From Stieleria maiorica (lineage in GTDB: Bacteria > Planctomycetota > Planctomycetia > Pirellulales > Pirellulaceae): 64,000 bases of DNA. Within the stretch, counting starts at the first letter, position 1; the number at the start of each line of letters is the position of its first letter. The notes under the pieces were generated by a model. It did not search any database. It was not told the DNA's origin and saw nothing but the letters and a program-made list of their open reading frames with translations. Location of the stretch: contig NZ_CP036264.1 in the NCBI RefSeq assembly GCF_008035925.1, positions 5,082,402-5,146,401 on the forward strand, given 5' to 3'. A program made the translations under genes and the position numbers. Below are positions 29,121 to 38,824 of the stretch, in pieces.

Positions 29121-32114
29121 ATGAACTTGGACGACCTGACCGCCGCCGAATTAGCCGCCATCGACACGGTGTGCCTGGAGTTCGAGGAATGTTTCGACAG
29201 CGAACGTCCGCTGTCGGTCGAGCAAGCGATCAAGGCGTACATCGAACAACATGCCGGAACCCCGCTTCGCGAGCATATCGAACTGCTGCGTGAGGAATTG
29301 TTGGCGATCGAAAACGAGCTGCAAACCAAACGCCATCGCGCCCGTCAGGCGAGCGAATCGATCCCGACGCCTTTCCAATCCAAGACCGGATCCGATGCTC
29401 CCCGGCAGGCGTCCCGATCTCAGACGCCGCCAGACCAGACGCCTCACAGCAGCCCCTCTGTGAAGGGCCCCTTTGCCGGGCAGCGCCCGGTGTCCGACGC
29501 GATCAATCTCGACCCCATTGATCAAAAAACGCCCGACACCCATTGGATGGCTCCGCCGCCCGGATCTCCGCCACCGGGTTTTGCGACGCCTGCTGACGCC
29601 GACAACGACACCAAAGCCGACGGAACCCCCGAGGTCGCCGAGGGCGCTGCCCACGCGCGGGCACCACGCACGCGTCCTGACGACGAATCGGTCAGCTCCA
29701 TCGGCCCCTATGCGATCAGCCGCGTTTTGGCCCGCGGTGGCATGGGCATCGTCTATCGTGCCCTGGATACACGGCTGGACCGCCCCGTTGCGATCAAAAT
29801 GTTGGGGTTTCCCCATCTGGCGTCCTCCGATCCCAAACGCATCGAATTGGTGGAACGGTTTGAACGCGAAGCCAAAGCCGTCGCGGCGCTGTCGCACCCC
29901 AACATCGTGGAACTGTTCGACGTCGGCATGGCAGGCAGCGCGCCCTACGCGGTGATGGAATTTTTGAGTGGGCTGACGTTGGCCGACCAGCTTGCCGCCG
30001 GCCCGATGTCCCCCGAACAGACCTGTCAAATCGGAATGCAAATCGCCGGTGCCTTGGCAACGGCCCACGCGGCCGGCGTCATCCATCGCGATCTGAAACC
30101 CCAAAACGTGATGCTGGTCGACAACCACGACTCGGGCAACGATTCCGCGCCGCGGGTCAAACTGGTCGACTTCGGACTCTCGCGGGTCAGCGATTCGGCG
30201 TTTCCGGGCGATGTTCAGGACGCCGGCCGGACACGTTCGGGGACCATCTTGGGGACCCCCGGCTACATGGCCCCGGAACAAGCCCGCGGCGAATCGGCGA
30301 CCACCGCGGCGGACATGTTCGGGTTCGGATGCGTGTTGTACGAAGTGTTTTATGGCAAACAGGCGATCCCGGGCGCCACTCCGGCGGATCGTCTGGCCGG
30401 TACGCTTCGCGGCGAGGTGCAATATGACCGCCTGCCTTGCGAGAAATCCAGGGTGTTGTGCGAGCTGATCGCGCAGTGCTTGGACAAAGATCCCGCCAAA
30501 CGCCCGACGGCCACCGACGTCTACGCACGGTTGCGGCGGTTCGACATCAACCGCAGCGTTTCGTCGGCTCCGGACCTGGCGGCCCGTCCGGTGTGCGGCA
30601 GCGATCCCGGCGAAGGGCTGCTGCGGCGACACGTGTTGACGACGCTCGCCGGCGGACTGCTCGGCGGCATGTTCGGCTCCCTGACGCTTGGAAAAGCGAC
30701 GGTCAACATGGGGTCGATCGAATCCATCGCGGTCTTGTCGCTGCGTGACGTCAACGCGTCGGCGACGGAGGACAGCGACGGGGGCATGCTGTTGGCCGAC
30801 CGCGGCCTGGCCGACGGCGAAATCCTCGCTTCGGCGTTGGTCAATGAACTCTCGACCGTGGACGGTTTGACGGTGCTGCCCTATCGGCCACTGACAGCCC
30901 AGACGCCCCAACAGTTCGTCGCACTGGGTGAAGAACTGGGGGTCGATGCGTTCTTGACCGGATCTTACGAAAGCCAAACTTCGGGTCAGCAGAAGTACTG
31001 GTTGGTCAATTGGCAGTTGGTCAGCGCGGTCGATGGCAGCGTGCTGGACGGCAAACAGTTCGTGACCGAGCAAACGGTGGCCTTGCCGGGAGGGCAATTC
31101 CTGGCCCAAAGCGTCGTCGCCTCGGACATCGCTGGACAAATCGGTCGTGCGTTGGTCACGAGCGGCCAGAAACACAATGCCCCCGACCCGATGGCATATG
31201 GATGCCTGATGCGTGGGCATGCCTACGGCGACGCCGACTGCACCAAAGGGCTTGAGCGGGCGATCAGCTGTTTTGAAAAGGCCCACGAAGAGGACCCACG
31301 TTTGAGTGAGCCGTTGGCGGCGATCGCGCTGGCGTCGTTGAACCTGGCAGCGCGAAGCGATACCGCCGAATCGCTCGCCCATCTGGAAAAAGCGCGCACC
31401 AGCATGACCAAGGCGCTCGAAAAAGATCCCAGTTCGGTCGACGCCCGGGTCGCTCAAGCGATGATCGAATGGCAATCGCTGGACCACTATGACGAGGCGT
31501 ACCGGTTGTTTGCGGAATTGCACCGCCAACACCGTTACAACTTTCAAGTCCAACATCAACGCGGTTTGCTGCTGGCCGCACTCGGATTGGGGGAACAAGC
31601 GATCGACGCGCTGCGCACGGCGACGAAGCTGAACCCGATGTCGATGCTGATCAAGACCGACAAGAGTCGCGTGGACTGGTTTTTCCAATACGATCGCCGT
31701 GCGTTGGTCGACGCCCAGCGGTATCGCGATTCGACGCCCGCCGGCAACCCATCCGCCAAGCTTGCCATCGGGTTGCTGATCGACATCTATGAACAACAAG
31801 GCGACTATCAGAGTGCGGCTGAGCAACAGGAATTTGCCACGGTGCCGACGTCGTCCCAGGAGTACTTTCATCTGCGGGAAGCGACCTTGGCCGAATTTCC
31901 TTACGGACCGTTCGGCTCGTCACTCAATCGCGCCATCTTTGATCTGCGAACCGACGCGGATCTCGACGATGGCCTGTTGGGACGGCTCAGCGAATCGGGG
32001 GCGACGATGTTCCCGCTGCTGCTGGCTCAGCATCCGGCATTCTTTGATCTGCGCGTCAGCCCGGCCGCAGCGCCGTACCTGCCGTCGGCCAAGGACATCA
32101 CACGGACGGCCTAG
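29121..32114 (+). CDS. Membrane Ser/Thr protein kinase with C-terminal TPR-like region
   Basis: 997 residues from ATG 29121. An N-terminal about 75-residue helical segment typical of planctomycete kinases (FEECFDSERPLSVEQAIKAYIEQH) and a Pro-rich linker precede the Hanks-type kinase domain (about 196-475): glycine loop ARGGMGIVYRA, Lys in RPVAIKML, HRDLKPQN near 321, DFGLSR, and GTPGYMAPEQA. All catalytic residues are present. A possible membrane segment follows at about 510-530 (TTLAGGLLGGMFGSLTL). The C-terminal half has TPR-like helices and a region (VDAFLTGSYESQTSG) resembling stress-response ligand domains. Probably phosphorylates the upstream sigma factor or its pathway (inference). Confidence 0.95.
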   Translation: MNLDDLTAAELAAIDTVCLEFEECFDSERPLSVEQAIKAYIEQHAGTPLREHIELLREELLAIENELQTKRHRARQASESIPTPFQSKTGSDAPRQASRSQTPPDQTPHSSPSVKGPFAGQRPVSDAINLDPIDQKTPDTHWMAPPPGSPPPGFATPADADNDTKADGTPEVAEGAAHARAPRTRPDDESVSSIGPYAISRVLARGGMGIVYRALDTRLDRPVAIKMLGFPHLASSDPKRIELVERFEREAKAVAALSHPNIVELFDVGMAGSAPYAVMEFLSGLTLADQLAAGPMSPEQTCQIGMQIAGALATAHAAGVIHRDLKPQNVMLVDNHDSGNDSAPRVKLVDFGLSRVSDSAFPGDVQDAGRTRSGTILGTPGYMAPEQARGESATTAADMFGFGCVLYEVFYGKQAIPGATPADRLAGTLRGEVQYDRLPCEKSRVLCELIAQCLDKDPAKRPTATDVYARLRRFDINRSVSSAPDLAARPVCGSDPGEGLLRRHVLTTLAGGLLGGMFGSLTLGKATVNMGSIESIAVLSLRDVNASATEDSDGGMLLADRGLADGEILASALVNELSTVDGLTVLPYRPLTAQTPQQFVALGEELGVDAFLTGSYESQTSGQQKYWLVNWQLVSAVDGSVLDGKQFVTEQTVALPGGQFLAQSVVASDIAGQIGRALVTSGQKHNAPDPMAYGCLMRGHAYGDADCTKGLERAISCFEKAHEEDPRLSEPLAAIALASLNLAARSDTAESLAHLEKARTSMTKALEKDPSSVDARVAQAMIEWQSLDHYDEAYRLFAELHRQHRYNFQVQHQRGLLLAALGLGEQAIDALRTATKLNPMSMLIKTDKSRVDWFFQYDRRALVDAQRYRDSTPAGNPSAKLAIGLLIDIYEQQGDYQSAAEQQEFATVPTSSQEYFHLREATLAEFPYGPFGSSLNRAIFDLRTDADLDDGLLGRLSESGATMFPLLLAQHPAFFDLRVSPAAAPYLPSAKDITRTA

Positions 32115-32550
32115 CGGTTCGTCAATCCTGAGATTCGGCATCAACGAATCGTCAGGTGCGGAGGATCACTCGCGACCGCGGGGGCCGATCGGCGGGGCGA
32201 CCGCCGGACCGGAATAACGGATCAACACGTAAATTCGAATCTACCGAAAAGAAATTCGATTGCCTAGAAAAAGAGTGGACGACGCGTCGCGGGCTGATCC
32301 TCGGCTGGCGCGCCGACAACTGGGCTTCAAACGGGTGCGTCGCCGACACTGTCCAACCCCGTCAACAGTCGTAATCGTCTAAGAATTCGTTCGTCCGCGG
32401 GTGCGCCAATCGCCCAGAATCGTGGTGATCGCGGCGATCGGGTCTGTCCCGAACAGCACCCCTGCTTGGTGGAATCGAGACCCTTGATCGACTAAACTGT
32501 CGATGCGTTCACATTCCGCTTCTCCGCCCCAGTTGAGCCACGCTTTCCGC
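32115..32550. other. Spacer between kinase and GTPase operon
   Basis: 436 bases with no credible gene; ORFs here are short or antisense to the next gene. A GC-rich imperfect hairpin covers about 32170-32210 and could end the kinase transcript, but lacks a T-tract. The promoter of the four-gene GTPase operon should lie in the second half; I see no clear consensus. Confidence 0.4.
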
Positions 32551-33882
32551 ATGCCGACCGCAGTCCGAACCAAGGCTTTGACACTGCTGAACAAAGTAAC
32601 GTGTCCACACTGCTGGCATTTGTATGCGCCAGAGGAGTCCCTTTGGATTTCTGAGCACCCCGATTTGTTGGGTGACGCCAAGTTGGGATTCCAGCACGCG
32701 AAACGTTTTCTGCCCAGTCGCTTCAGCCCCCAGGGGGACGCGATCGATGAGATGGGACAGCACGCCACGCGGATGGCATGCCCCAAATGCCATCTGCACG
32801 TTCCGCGTTCGATGTACCAGGTGCCCAGTCTGTTCTTCAGCATTTTCGGGGCGCCGGCCTGTGGCAAAAGCTACTTCCTGACGTCGATGTCGTGGAAGCT
32901 CCGTCAAACGCTGCCGAAACGTTTTGCGGTTTCGTTGAGCGATGTGGATGCCGAAACGAATTCGCGGATTCATGAATACGAAGAATTACAATTCATGAAT
33001 CCAGACCTGGACACCCCGGTGGCACTGGCAAAAACAGAAGAACAGGGGGACATGTACGACACGGTCGACATGGGCGACCACAGCGTTTCCTTGCCGCGTC
33101 CGTTCATGTTCAATCTGCAACCGCTGTCGAATCACCCTCGTTATCGCCGCAACCGCGAAATCTCCAAACTGGTTTGCCTGTATGACAACGCCGGGGAGAG
33201 CTTCTTTCCCGGAGCGGACAAAACGGTCAATCCGGTCACGCGGCACCTGGCCTGTTCGAAGTGTCTGTTTTTCTGTTTTGATCCGACGCAAGACACCCGT
33301 TTTCGACGTGCGTGCGAAGGCAAGACGGACGACCCACAGATGGTGTCGCGGACATCACGTTTGGCTCGCGAGACCAGTGTGCGTCAGGACACGATCCTGT
33401 TGGAAGCGATCCAACGCGTCCGCCGGCACGCCGGATTGCGTGACGACGAATTGCATCAACGGCCGTTGATCGTGATCGTGACCAAGTGGGACGCGTGGAA
33501 GAACCTGTTGCCGGACGTTTCGATCGAAGAGCCCTATCTGCCGGTCGAAGGCACCAAGTTCTGTACCTTGGACAGCCGACGAATCAAACAGACGTCCGAC
33601 AGGGTCGGCGAGTTGATGTCGGAAATCTGTCCCGAAATCGTCGCCGCGGCCGAAGGTTTTTCGACCAGTCTGACCTTCATCCCCGTCAGCGCCAGCGGCA
33701 GCAGCCCGGCCGTCGATCCGGCGACCGGAGCGTTGGGGATTCGGCCACGTGACATGCAACCGTATTGGGTCGAGATTCCGATGTTGGTGGCGTTGCACAA
33801 TTGGGCGGGCGGATTGGTCGGAGCGACCGGCGATTCCGCGTCCCTGGAAGATGGTCGCTGGATGACGGAACAACTAGAGTGA
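32551..33882 (+). CDS. Zinc-ribbon GTPase of a GAP1-type predicted conflict system
   Basis: 443 residues from ATG 32551 (in-frame ATG 32503 adds 16 polar residues). An N-terminal split zinc ribbon: CPHC at 18-21 and CPKC at 77-80. GTPase motifs in order: P-loop GAPACGKS at 100-107, DNAGE (G3) at 212-216, TKWD (G4) at 311-314, and VSAS (G5) at 379-382, so this is a full TRAFAC-type GTPase. It resembles the family Pfam calls DO-GTPase2 (recalled, not searched). No membrane segment. The stop is 3 bases before the GAP1-like gene, which defines the pair. Probably a nucleotide-controlled switch in a defence or programmed-response system. Confidence 0.85.
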   Translation: MPTAVRTKALTLLNKVTCPHCWHLYAPEESLWISEHPDLLGDAKLGFQHAKRFLPSRFSPQGDAIDEMGQHATRMACPKCHLHVPRSMYQVPSLFFSIFGAPACGKSYFLTSMSWKLRQTLPKRFAVSLSDVDAETNSRIHEYEELQFMNPDLDTPVALAKTEEQGDMYDTVDMGDHSVSLPRPFMFNLQPLSNHPRYRRNREISKLVCLYDNAGESFFPGADKTVNPVTRHLACSKCLFFCFDPTQDTRFRRACEGKTDDPQMVSRTSRLARETSVRQDTILLEAIQRVRRHAGLRDDELHQRPLIVIVTKWDAWKNLLPDVSIEEPYLPVEGTKFCTLDSRRIKQTSDRVGELMSEICPEIVAAAEGFSTSLTFIPVSASGSSPAVDPATGALGIRPRDMQPYWVEIPMLVALHNWAGGLVGATGDSASLEDGRWMTEQLE

Positions 33883-33885
33883 CCC

Positions 33886-35919
33886 TTGAGTACTGAATTA
33901 CTTTATACTTCCGCGCCCCAGGGTCTGCGTCACGGCAGTCGAGGTTTCTGTACGGTTCTGACGACCGCCGGAATGCCGATCAATGTGATCGGCAAGCTGG
34001 AAGCCATCTCGAGTTATCGCCACCTGTTTCCGCCGGACAGCAACCGCGCCGGGGAGAACCCGGTTTCGTTCGCCCACCAACGCGTCAACCTGGGCGGCCA
34101 AGTCGTCTCGGTCCTTTCCCGTATCGCGGCTTACGGAACCGACTACACCGGACGCACCAACAAGATCGCGCACCATGTCACCATCGACCCCGCCGAAATG
34201 CCCGCCGCCGGCCCGGCCTGGTTGATCAGCAAGGGGGCGATCATGCGCAGCGAGTGGCTGGGCCAATGCGAGACCCCGGACAGCGGACCGACCATTCCTC
34301 GCGGCGACCAACCGGCGCGAATCTGCACCGCGTGGAAGTCCGTCGCGGGGGATTCCGGCTGGGGCGGAGTCGTGGCCGAAGCGATCGCGCAAAGTGATGC
34401 AACGCCGTTGTGGGTGATCTATCCGCTCAATCAGCAAGGGCGACTGCTGGAACTGATCGACGAATCGATTTCCTTGTTACCCGCCGCACAGCGTTGGCAC
34501 GCGACGTTCAACACCTTCGCCGCCAACATCCCGCCGGATGTCGAATGCAAGATCCGGTTTGTTCCCGTCGGAACCGAAGAGGCGCGGTTTGCCGCTTCGT
34601 CCGGAAAATCCATCGATTTGACCAAGCATCCGACGATCACGACGGCGTCGCAGTGGGTCGAACGGGCACGCGGCACGATCCGGGGAGAAAGCGGAGGCCC
34701 CTTACCCGGCGGCCCATCTTCCGGCGGTTCGTTTACCGCCGTTCAGGAGGCCGACACCGAGATCGCCGTCGAATCATCATGGTCCTCCGACGACGACGTG
34801 GTCTCCGGGCCGCCACCATCGATTGAACCGCCGTCGCTGCCTCCTGAACTGATCCACGGCAAACAGAATCGCAAACAGCTGGTCATCGCCCTTTCGATTC
34901 TGGCCGCCGTCGTCGGACTCGGGGCGACCTGGACGGTGGCTCGGCTGATGGCGGGGCTACCGATTCTGCCCGGGTCCGCGCCGCCGCCGGTGCCCCAAAT
35001 GCCGATCGAAATCACGCCACCGATGGACGAGGAAAAGCCGGTCGTCGTTCCGACGGCGCCGGTGCCCGCAAAGACGCTCGATCTGGTGCTGCACTACGAC
35101 AAGAAGCAACTCCGCGCCTTTGCCGCAGAAAACCCCGACGACGAAACACCGCTCCCCAATCCGATCTCGTTGAGAGGCTATGTGCGTCTGAACCCGGTCA
35201 GTAGCGATGCGGGCAAGGTGCCCGACATCAAACGGGCCCGATCGGTCGCATGGGGTGGCAGCGCCGCGCCGTTGGGCAAGCCCCAAGAACTTGTGGTGCG
35301 AACCACGCAGTTGACCGAGCGGACACAGCCGATGAACGTCGAACAAATTCCGACGGTCCCGGAGTCCCTGGGGCCGACGCAAGTCTATTGGAGCCGCGCG
35401 ACCGAAGATCTGATTGCGATCGCCGACGTCGACGTTGCCAGTCAAGCAGAATTCCTTGGCGACCATGTCGGCGCCTATCGCAACGTCGCAATCCAATTGG
35501 CCCGTTTCGCGGAACTCGCCGATTCGATCGAGTCGGAAAGTGCCCACTTACCGGAAAACTTGAACGAGGTCACCGAAGCATTTTTTCGAAATCTATTTCC
35601 GGGCAAGTCCGATGCGCGGATCGATTCGCTGATTCGCAAGGCCGGCGGAGTGGATCTTTCCGACGCGGCAACCAAACTGAAGGCGGCGTTGCGTTCCAAA
35701 CTGGACGAAACCAGAAAACCGCTGACCAAAGAGCAACAGGCGGCACTGGTGCAAATCGTCGATGATTGCGGACAGCTTTCCCAAGTCGCGAGGGAACTTC
35801 ACGACGGATTTGGCGTCTTGCAATCCGGACACCGAGTCGAGGTGCCCGAACTGAAATTCCTGGAATCGGAAAAGGTCGTGCTGCGACGGGTTCCGCTCCA
35901 CATACATTTTTCCTGGTAA
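33886..35919 (+). CDS. GAP1-like GTPase-associated protein, membrane-anchored
   Basis: 677 residues. Start is TTG 33886, because the conserved opening (LLYTSAPQGLRHGSRGF) begins at once and the next in-frame ATG would delete it. Residues about 5-270 match the GTPase-associated protein 1 N-terminal family as I remember it: YTSAP-GL--GSRGFCTV, YRHLFPP, LSRIAAYGTDYTGRTNKIAHH. A single membrane helix at about 331-355 (LVIALSILAAVVGLGATWTV) follows an acidic linker. A Pro-rich stalk and a roughly 280-residue C-terminal domain lie beyond, probably outside the membrane. The GAP1-type module likely regulates the neighbouring GTPase; the membrane part is what differs from soluble GAP1 proteins. Confidence 0.82.
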   Translation: MSTELLYTSAPQGLRHGSRGFCTVLTTAGMPINVIGKLEAISSYRHLFPPDSNRAGENPVSFAHQRVNLGGQVVSVLSRIAAYGTDYTGRTNKIAHHVTIDPAEMPAAGPAWLISKGAIMRSEWLGQCETPDSGPTIPRGDQPARICTAWKSVAGDSGWGGVVAEAIAQSDATPLWVIYPLNQQGRLLELIDESISLLPAAQRWHATFNTFAANIPPDVECKIRFVPVGTEEARFAASSGKSIDLTKHPTITTASQWVERARGTIRGESGGPLPGGPSSGGSFTAVQEADTEIAVESSWSSDDDVVSGPPPSIEPPSLPPELIHGKQNRKQLVIALSILAAVVGLGATWTVARLMAGLPILPGSAPPPVPQMPIEITPPMDEEKPVVVPTAPVPAKTLDLVLHYDKKQLRAFAAENPDDETPLPNPISLRGYVRLNPVSSDAGKVPDIKRARSVAWGGSAAPLGKPQELVVRTTQLTERTQPMNVEQIPTVPESLGPTQVYWSRATEDLIAIADVDVASQAEFLGDHVGAYRNVAIQLARFAELADSIESESAHLPENLNEVTEAFFRNLFPGKSDARIDSLIRKAGGVDLSDAATKLKAALRSKLDETRKPLTKEQQAALVQIVDDCGQLSQVARELHDGFGVLQSGHRVEVPELKFLESEKVVLRRVPLHIHFSW

Positions 35920-35927
35920 CTTTTGCC

Positions 35928-38819
35928 ATGCCAACGACCGTTGACAAGATTCGACGCGCGCTTGAAAAACGCGACGGGATTGCCGAAGACGAAATGCGTG
36001 TACTGGCTGATTCCTACCGGACGCAAGTCCAGGAGGTCAATCAGCGTCTCGACGATGCCGTGATGTTGCTGCGCAAAGGCCTGCGCAGCGAGGCGATCCA
36101 ACGCGTCGAAATGACGCCCAACGCGCTCGACGCGGCGGCCGACATGGAATTCCCCGAGTGGGACGAATGGAACGAGATCCTGCAGTTCATGGGAATCCCG
36201 TTGCCGCCCAAACTGAATCAGGACTACGTGGCGCAAATCAATGAAGCCATCATTGAAAGCTTGCCACTGGATGCCCTGTTGCGACGGCACCGTCGGTTGG
36301 CGATCGCAAAAGCTCCGCTGGCGGTTCGCCTGCGCACGTTGCGACAAATCGCGCGGGTCGATTCATCCAACAGTGTCTGGCAAGACGACGTCGAAAAATG
36401 GGAAAAGGTCCGGCTAAGCCAAATCGACAGGGAACTCAAACACGCGCTGGAACAGGAAGATTCCGCGTACCTCTATCAGTTGAATCAGGAGCTGACCGCC
36501 GGCAACTGGCGCGTCGCCCCCTCCTCTCGATTGGTCGATCAATGTTCGTTCGCCGCCGAAGCCCATGTGCGACAATCCCAGGAGACCGAACTGGCTGCGT
36601 TGGCGCCCCAGATCAACGCGGCGTTTGAACAACGCGACGAAGCCGAAGCCAGACGCTTGCGTGCGCATTGGCAAGCGGTGCGTGCCAAGCACAAGGTGAG
36701 CGTCCCCGCCCACCTGGAGACGTCGGTCGCGGCGGCCATGCAGTGGCTGGAGGACCTGGATCGCCAGGCGGTGATGGAAAGCGAACGCCAACAGGCGATG
36801 GCCACTCTGGAATCCAAGCTCCAGGCACACTCGCCGATCGAAGACGTCCAGGCAGCCTACGACCAGGCATCGCGGTTCGGCGAACCGTTGCCGGAGGACC
36901 TGACGCATCGTGTCGAAGAGCTGGCCAATCAACCGGCCAAGCAAGCCAAACGCAAGGTGATGCTGATCGCTGGCGGCGTCGCGGCCGTCGTGTTGGTCGC
37001 CATCGTCGGCGTCGTCATGTTCCTCGCGTCGTCGGGCAAACAAACCGCACAACAAGAAACCGTCGACCAGATGACCCAATTCATCTCGGCCGAGCAATAC
37101 GACGCGGCAGTGAACTATTACCACTCCGTCCTGTCCACCGACCCCGAAGTCGCGCAATTGCCGAAAATGGTCGCGATGCAGGCGACCGCGAAAAAGGCCG
37201 TGGAGAAGGAAGCATCACGACAGGAGTTGTTTGACAAGCTGATCGCCCAGGCCAGCAACGATGACCCGGCGTTGATCGATGAAATCCTGTTGCCGCAGTT
37301 AGATGAATTGGCGGCCAGCCCCGGCGAACAGGCACGCGTCGACGATCTCCGCAAACGCAAAGAGGCCTATCGGGCCGGCGAAGCGATGCGGCAGTCCGAT
37401 GAAATGATCGGTAAGATCGCCGAGTTGCAACGACAGTTCGGTGAACTGTCCCGACGCGGCAGCTCCGCCGCCAACCGTCAAGCCATCGCACAATTGCTGT
37501 CGTCTATCGTTCGACTGCCCAATCAATTCCCACTGGGGTCCGATGAAGCCCGTGCGAAACAGGAAACATTGCGTTCGCAAGTCGATTCGACGCTGAAGCG
37601 GATGAAAGACGAAAGCATGGTTTCGCAACAGCGTGACGACGCCATCGATTCGTTGCTCAATTCTCGCTCGCTGGAAGTCTACTCCGATCGGCTGCGTGAT
37701 TTCTCCACCCAGTCCGTCTCACGCACCAACTTCGTCGAATTTCGCACCGTGATCGACGAAGAAGATCATTGGTTCAACGTCGAACGCACCAACGCCTGGC
37801 TGGACGCCTTGGCCACCAAGCTGAACGACGGCGTGACGTCCACCGAGGCGTCCGGGTTGATCGAGTCGGCCGAAAAAATTCAGGCGTTGGCCTATCCGAA
37901 TCCGGTGCTCGCGGCGATGCCCGACTTTATCGAAACGATGAAAGAGATCGTCGGTCGCAGAGTGATTCTCAGCGGTGCCTTTGGGCTGATTTCCAAACAC
38001 CCCCTGTCGCGTCTGGTGACGTTGCCGATCCCGGATGCGGAAAGCCCCTCTGGTACAACATCGCACCTGATCTACAAGACCTTTGCCGAACAGAACGCCG
38101 ACCGCATGTCGCGGGCCGGCAGCATCGGTGTGGATGTGGTTTCCGATCCGCTGGGCGGCGTCCGAAACCGCGCCTTTCAGGGACCATTGCCCAAGGTCGT
38201 CGAGGAACCGATGCGGTCGATCAGCCAGGTCGTCGACCAGAAATCCAAACAGGCGATCGGGTTCGACACCAAGTGGGAACAAACCTTCTTGATCCAGGTC
38301 AGCGAGGTGATGAAGCGAAAGGAACTCGACGGCATCATCAAGGAATGGCTGATCTACTACCTGCTGGATGCCGCCACACGCGGCAGCGAAGACCTGAAAC
38401 AGATGATCCCGCTGACGATGCGTGCGCTGGTGCGACGGAGCAGCGTTCGCGAGCAGTGGCACCAGTCGCGTCCGACCAATTACGACCTCAATCCGGAATT
38501 GCGAAAGGTGATCATGGCCGAGTTGAATGTCGCCTATCGACGCTTTGCCAACCCGCTCAGCGAGTACGAAAAAGTCGCCTCGGAACGCCTTAAATGGGTC
38601 GGCTTTTTGTCGAAATCCGCCGGCGGCCAAATCGAGTATCATCTTCGTGGCGGCACACCCGAAGCCGACGGCACCCTGTACGTCGTCGCGGCGGCGCGAG
38701 AGGGCGACGCGGAGACGTCGTTTTTTCCGGTCGGAAAAGTGCAACAAGGCCATGTTCAACTGACTCCCAATCCCGTGCACCAAGTCCCGGGACGCCCCCT
38801 GTTTTTGTTTCCGTACTGA
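35928..38819 (+). CDS. Large single-pass helical protein of the GTPase operon
   Basis: 963 residues from ATG 35928, 8 bases after the GAP1-like gene. No recognised family. Residues 1-340 are strongly helical and charged (coiled-coil-like stretches such as ERQQAMATLESKLQ), presumably cytoplasmic. One membrane helix at about 343-367 (VMLIAGGVAAVVLVAIVGVVMFLAS). The C-terminal about 590 residues are predicted helical, with a beta-rich end (GGTPEADGTLYVVAAA); no enzyme motif. Followed 5 bases later by the GYF_2 gene. Its size and topology suggest a scaffold or signal transducer across the membrane. Confidence 0.75.
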   Translation: MPTTVDKIRRALEKRDGIAEDEMRVLADSYRTQVQEVNQRLDDAVMLLRKGLRSEAIQRVEMTPNALDAAADMEFPEWDEWNEILQFMGIPLPPKLNQDYVAQINEAIIESLPLDALLRRHRRLAIAKAPLAVRLRTLRQIARVDSSNSVWQDDVEKWEKVRLSQIDRELKHALEQEDSAYLYQLNQELTAGNWRVAPSSRLVDQCSFAAEAHVRQSQETELAALAPQINAAFEQRDEAEARRLRAHWQAVRAKHKVSVPAHLETSVAAAMQWLEDLDRQAVMESERQQAMATLESKLQAHSPIEDVQAAYDQASRFGEPLPEDLTHRVEELANQPAKQAKRKVMLIAGGVAAVVLVAIVGVVMFLASSGKQTAQQETVDQMTQFISAEQYDAAVNYYHSVLSTDPEVAQLPKMVAMQATAKKAVEKEASRQELFDKLIAQASNDDPALIDEILLPQLDELAASPGEQARVDDLRKRKEAYRAGEAMRQSDEMIGKIAELQRQFGELSRRGSSAANRQAIAQLLSSIVRLPNQFPLGSDEARAKQETLRSQVDSTLKRMKDESMVSQQRDDAIDSLLNSRSLEVYSDRLRDFSTQSVSRTNFVEFRTVIDEEDHWFNVERTNAWLDALATKLNDGVTSTEASGLIESAEKIQALAYPNPVLAAMPDFIETMKEIVGRRVILSGAFGLISKHPLSRLVTLPIPDAESPSGTTSHLIYKTFAEQNADRMSRAGSIGVDVVSDPLGGVRNRAFQGPLPKVVEEPMRSISQVVDQKSKQAIGFDTKWEQTFLIQVSEVMKRKELDGIIKEWLIYYLLDAATRGSEDLKQMIPLTMRALVRRSSVREQWHQSRPTNYDLNPELRKVIMAELNVAYRRFANPLSEYEKVASERLKWVGFLSKSAGGQIEYHLRGGTPEADGTLYVVAAAREGDAETSFFPVGKVQQGHVQLTPNPVHQVPGRPLFLFPY

Positions 38820-38824
38820 ATCGC

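Noticed and set aside
29151..31871. Antisense ORF of 906 residues opposite the Ser/Thr kinase
   Set aside because: Shadow of a GC-rich coding frame: Arg/Gly/His-rich composition, no family signature, and the plus-strand kinase is certain.
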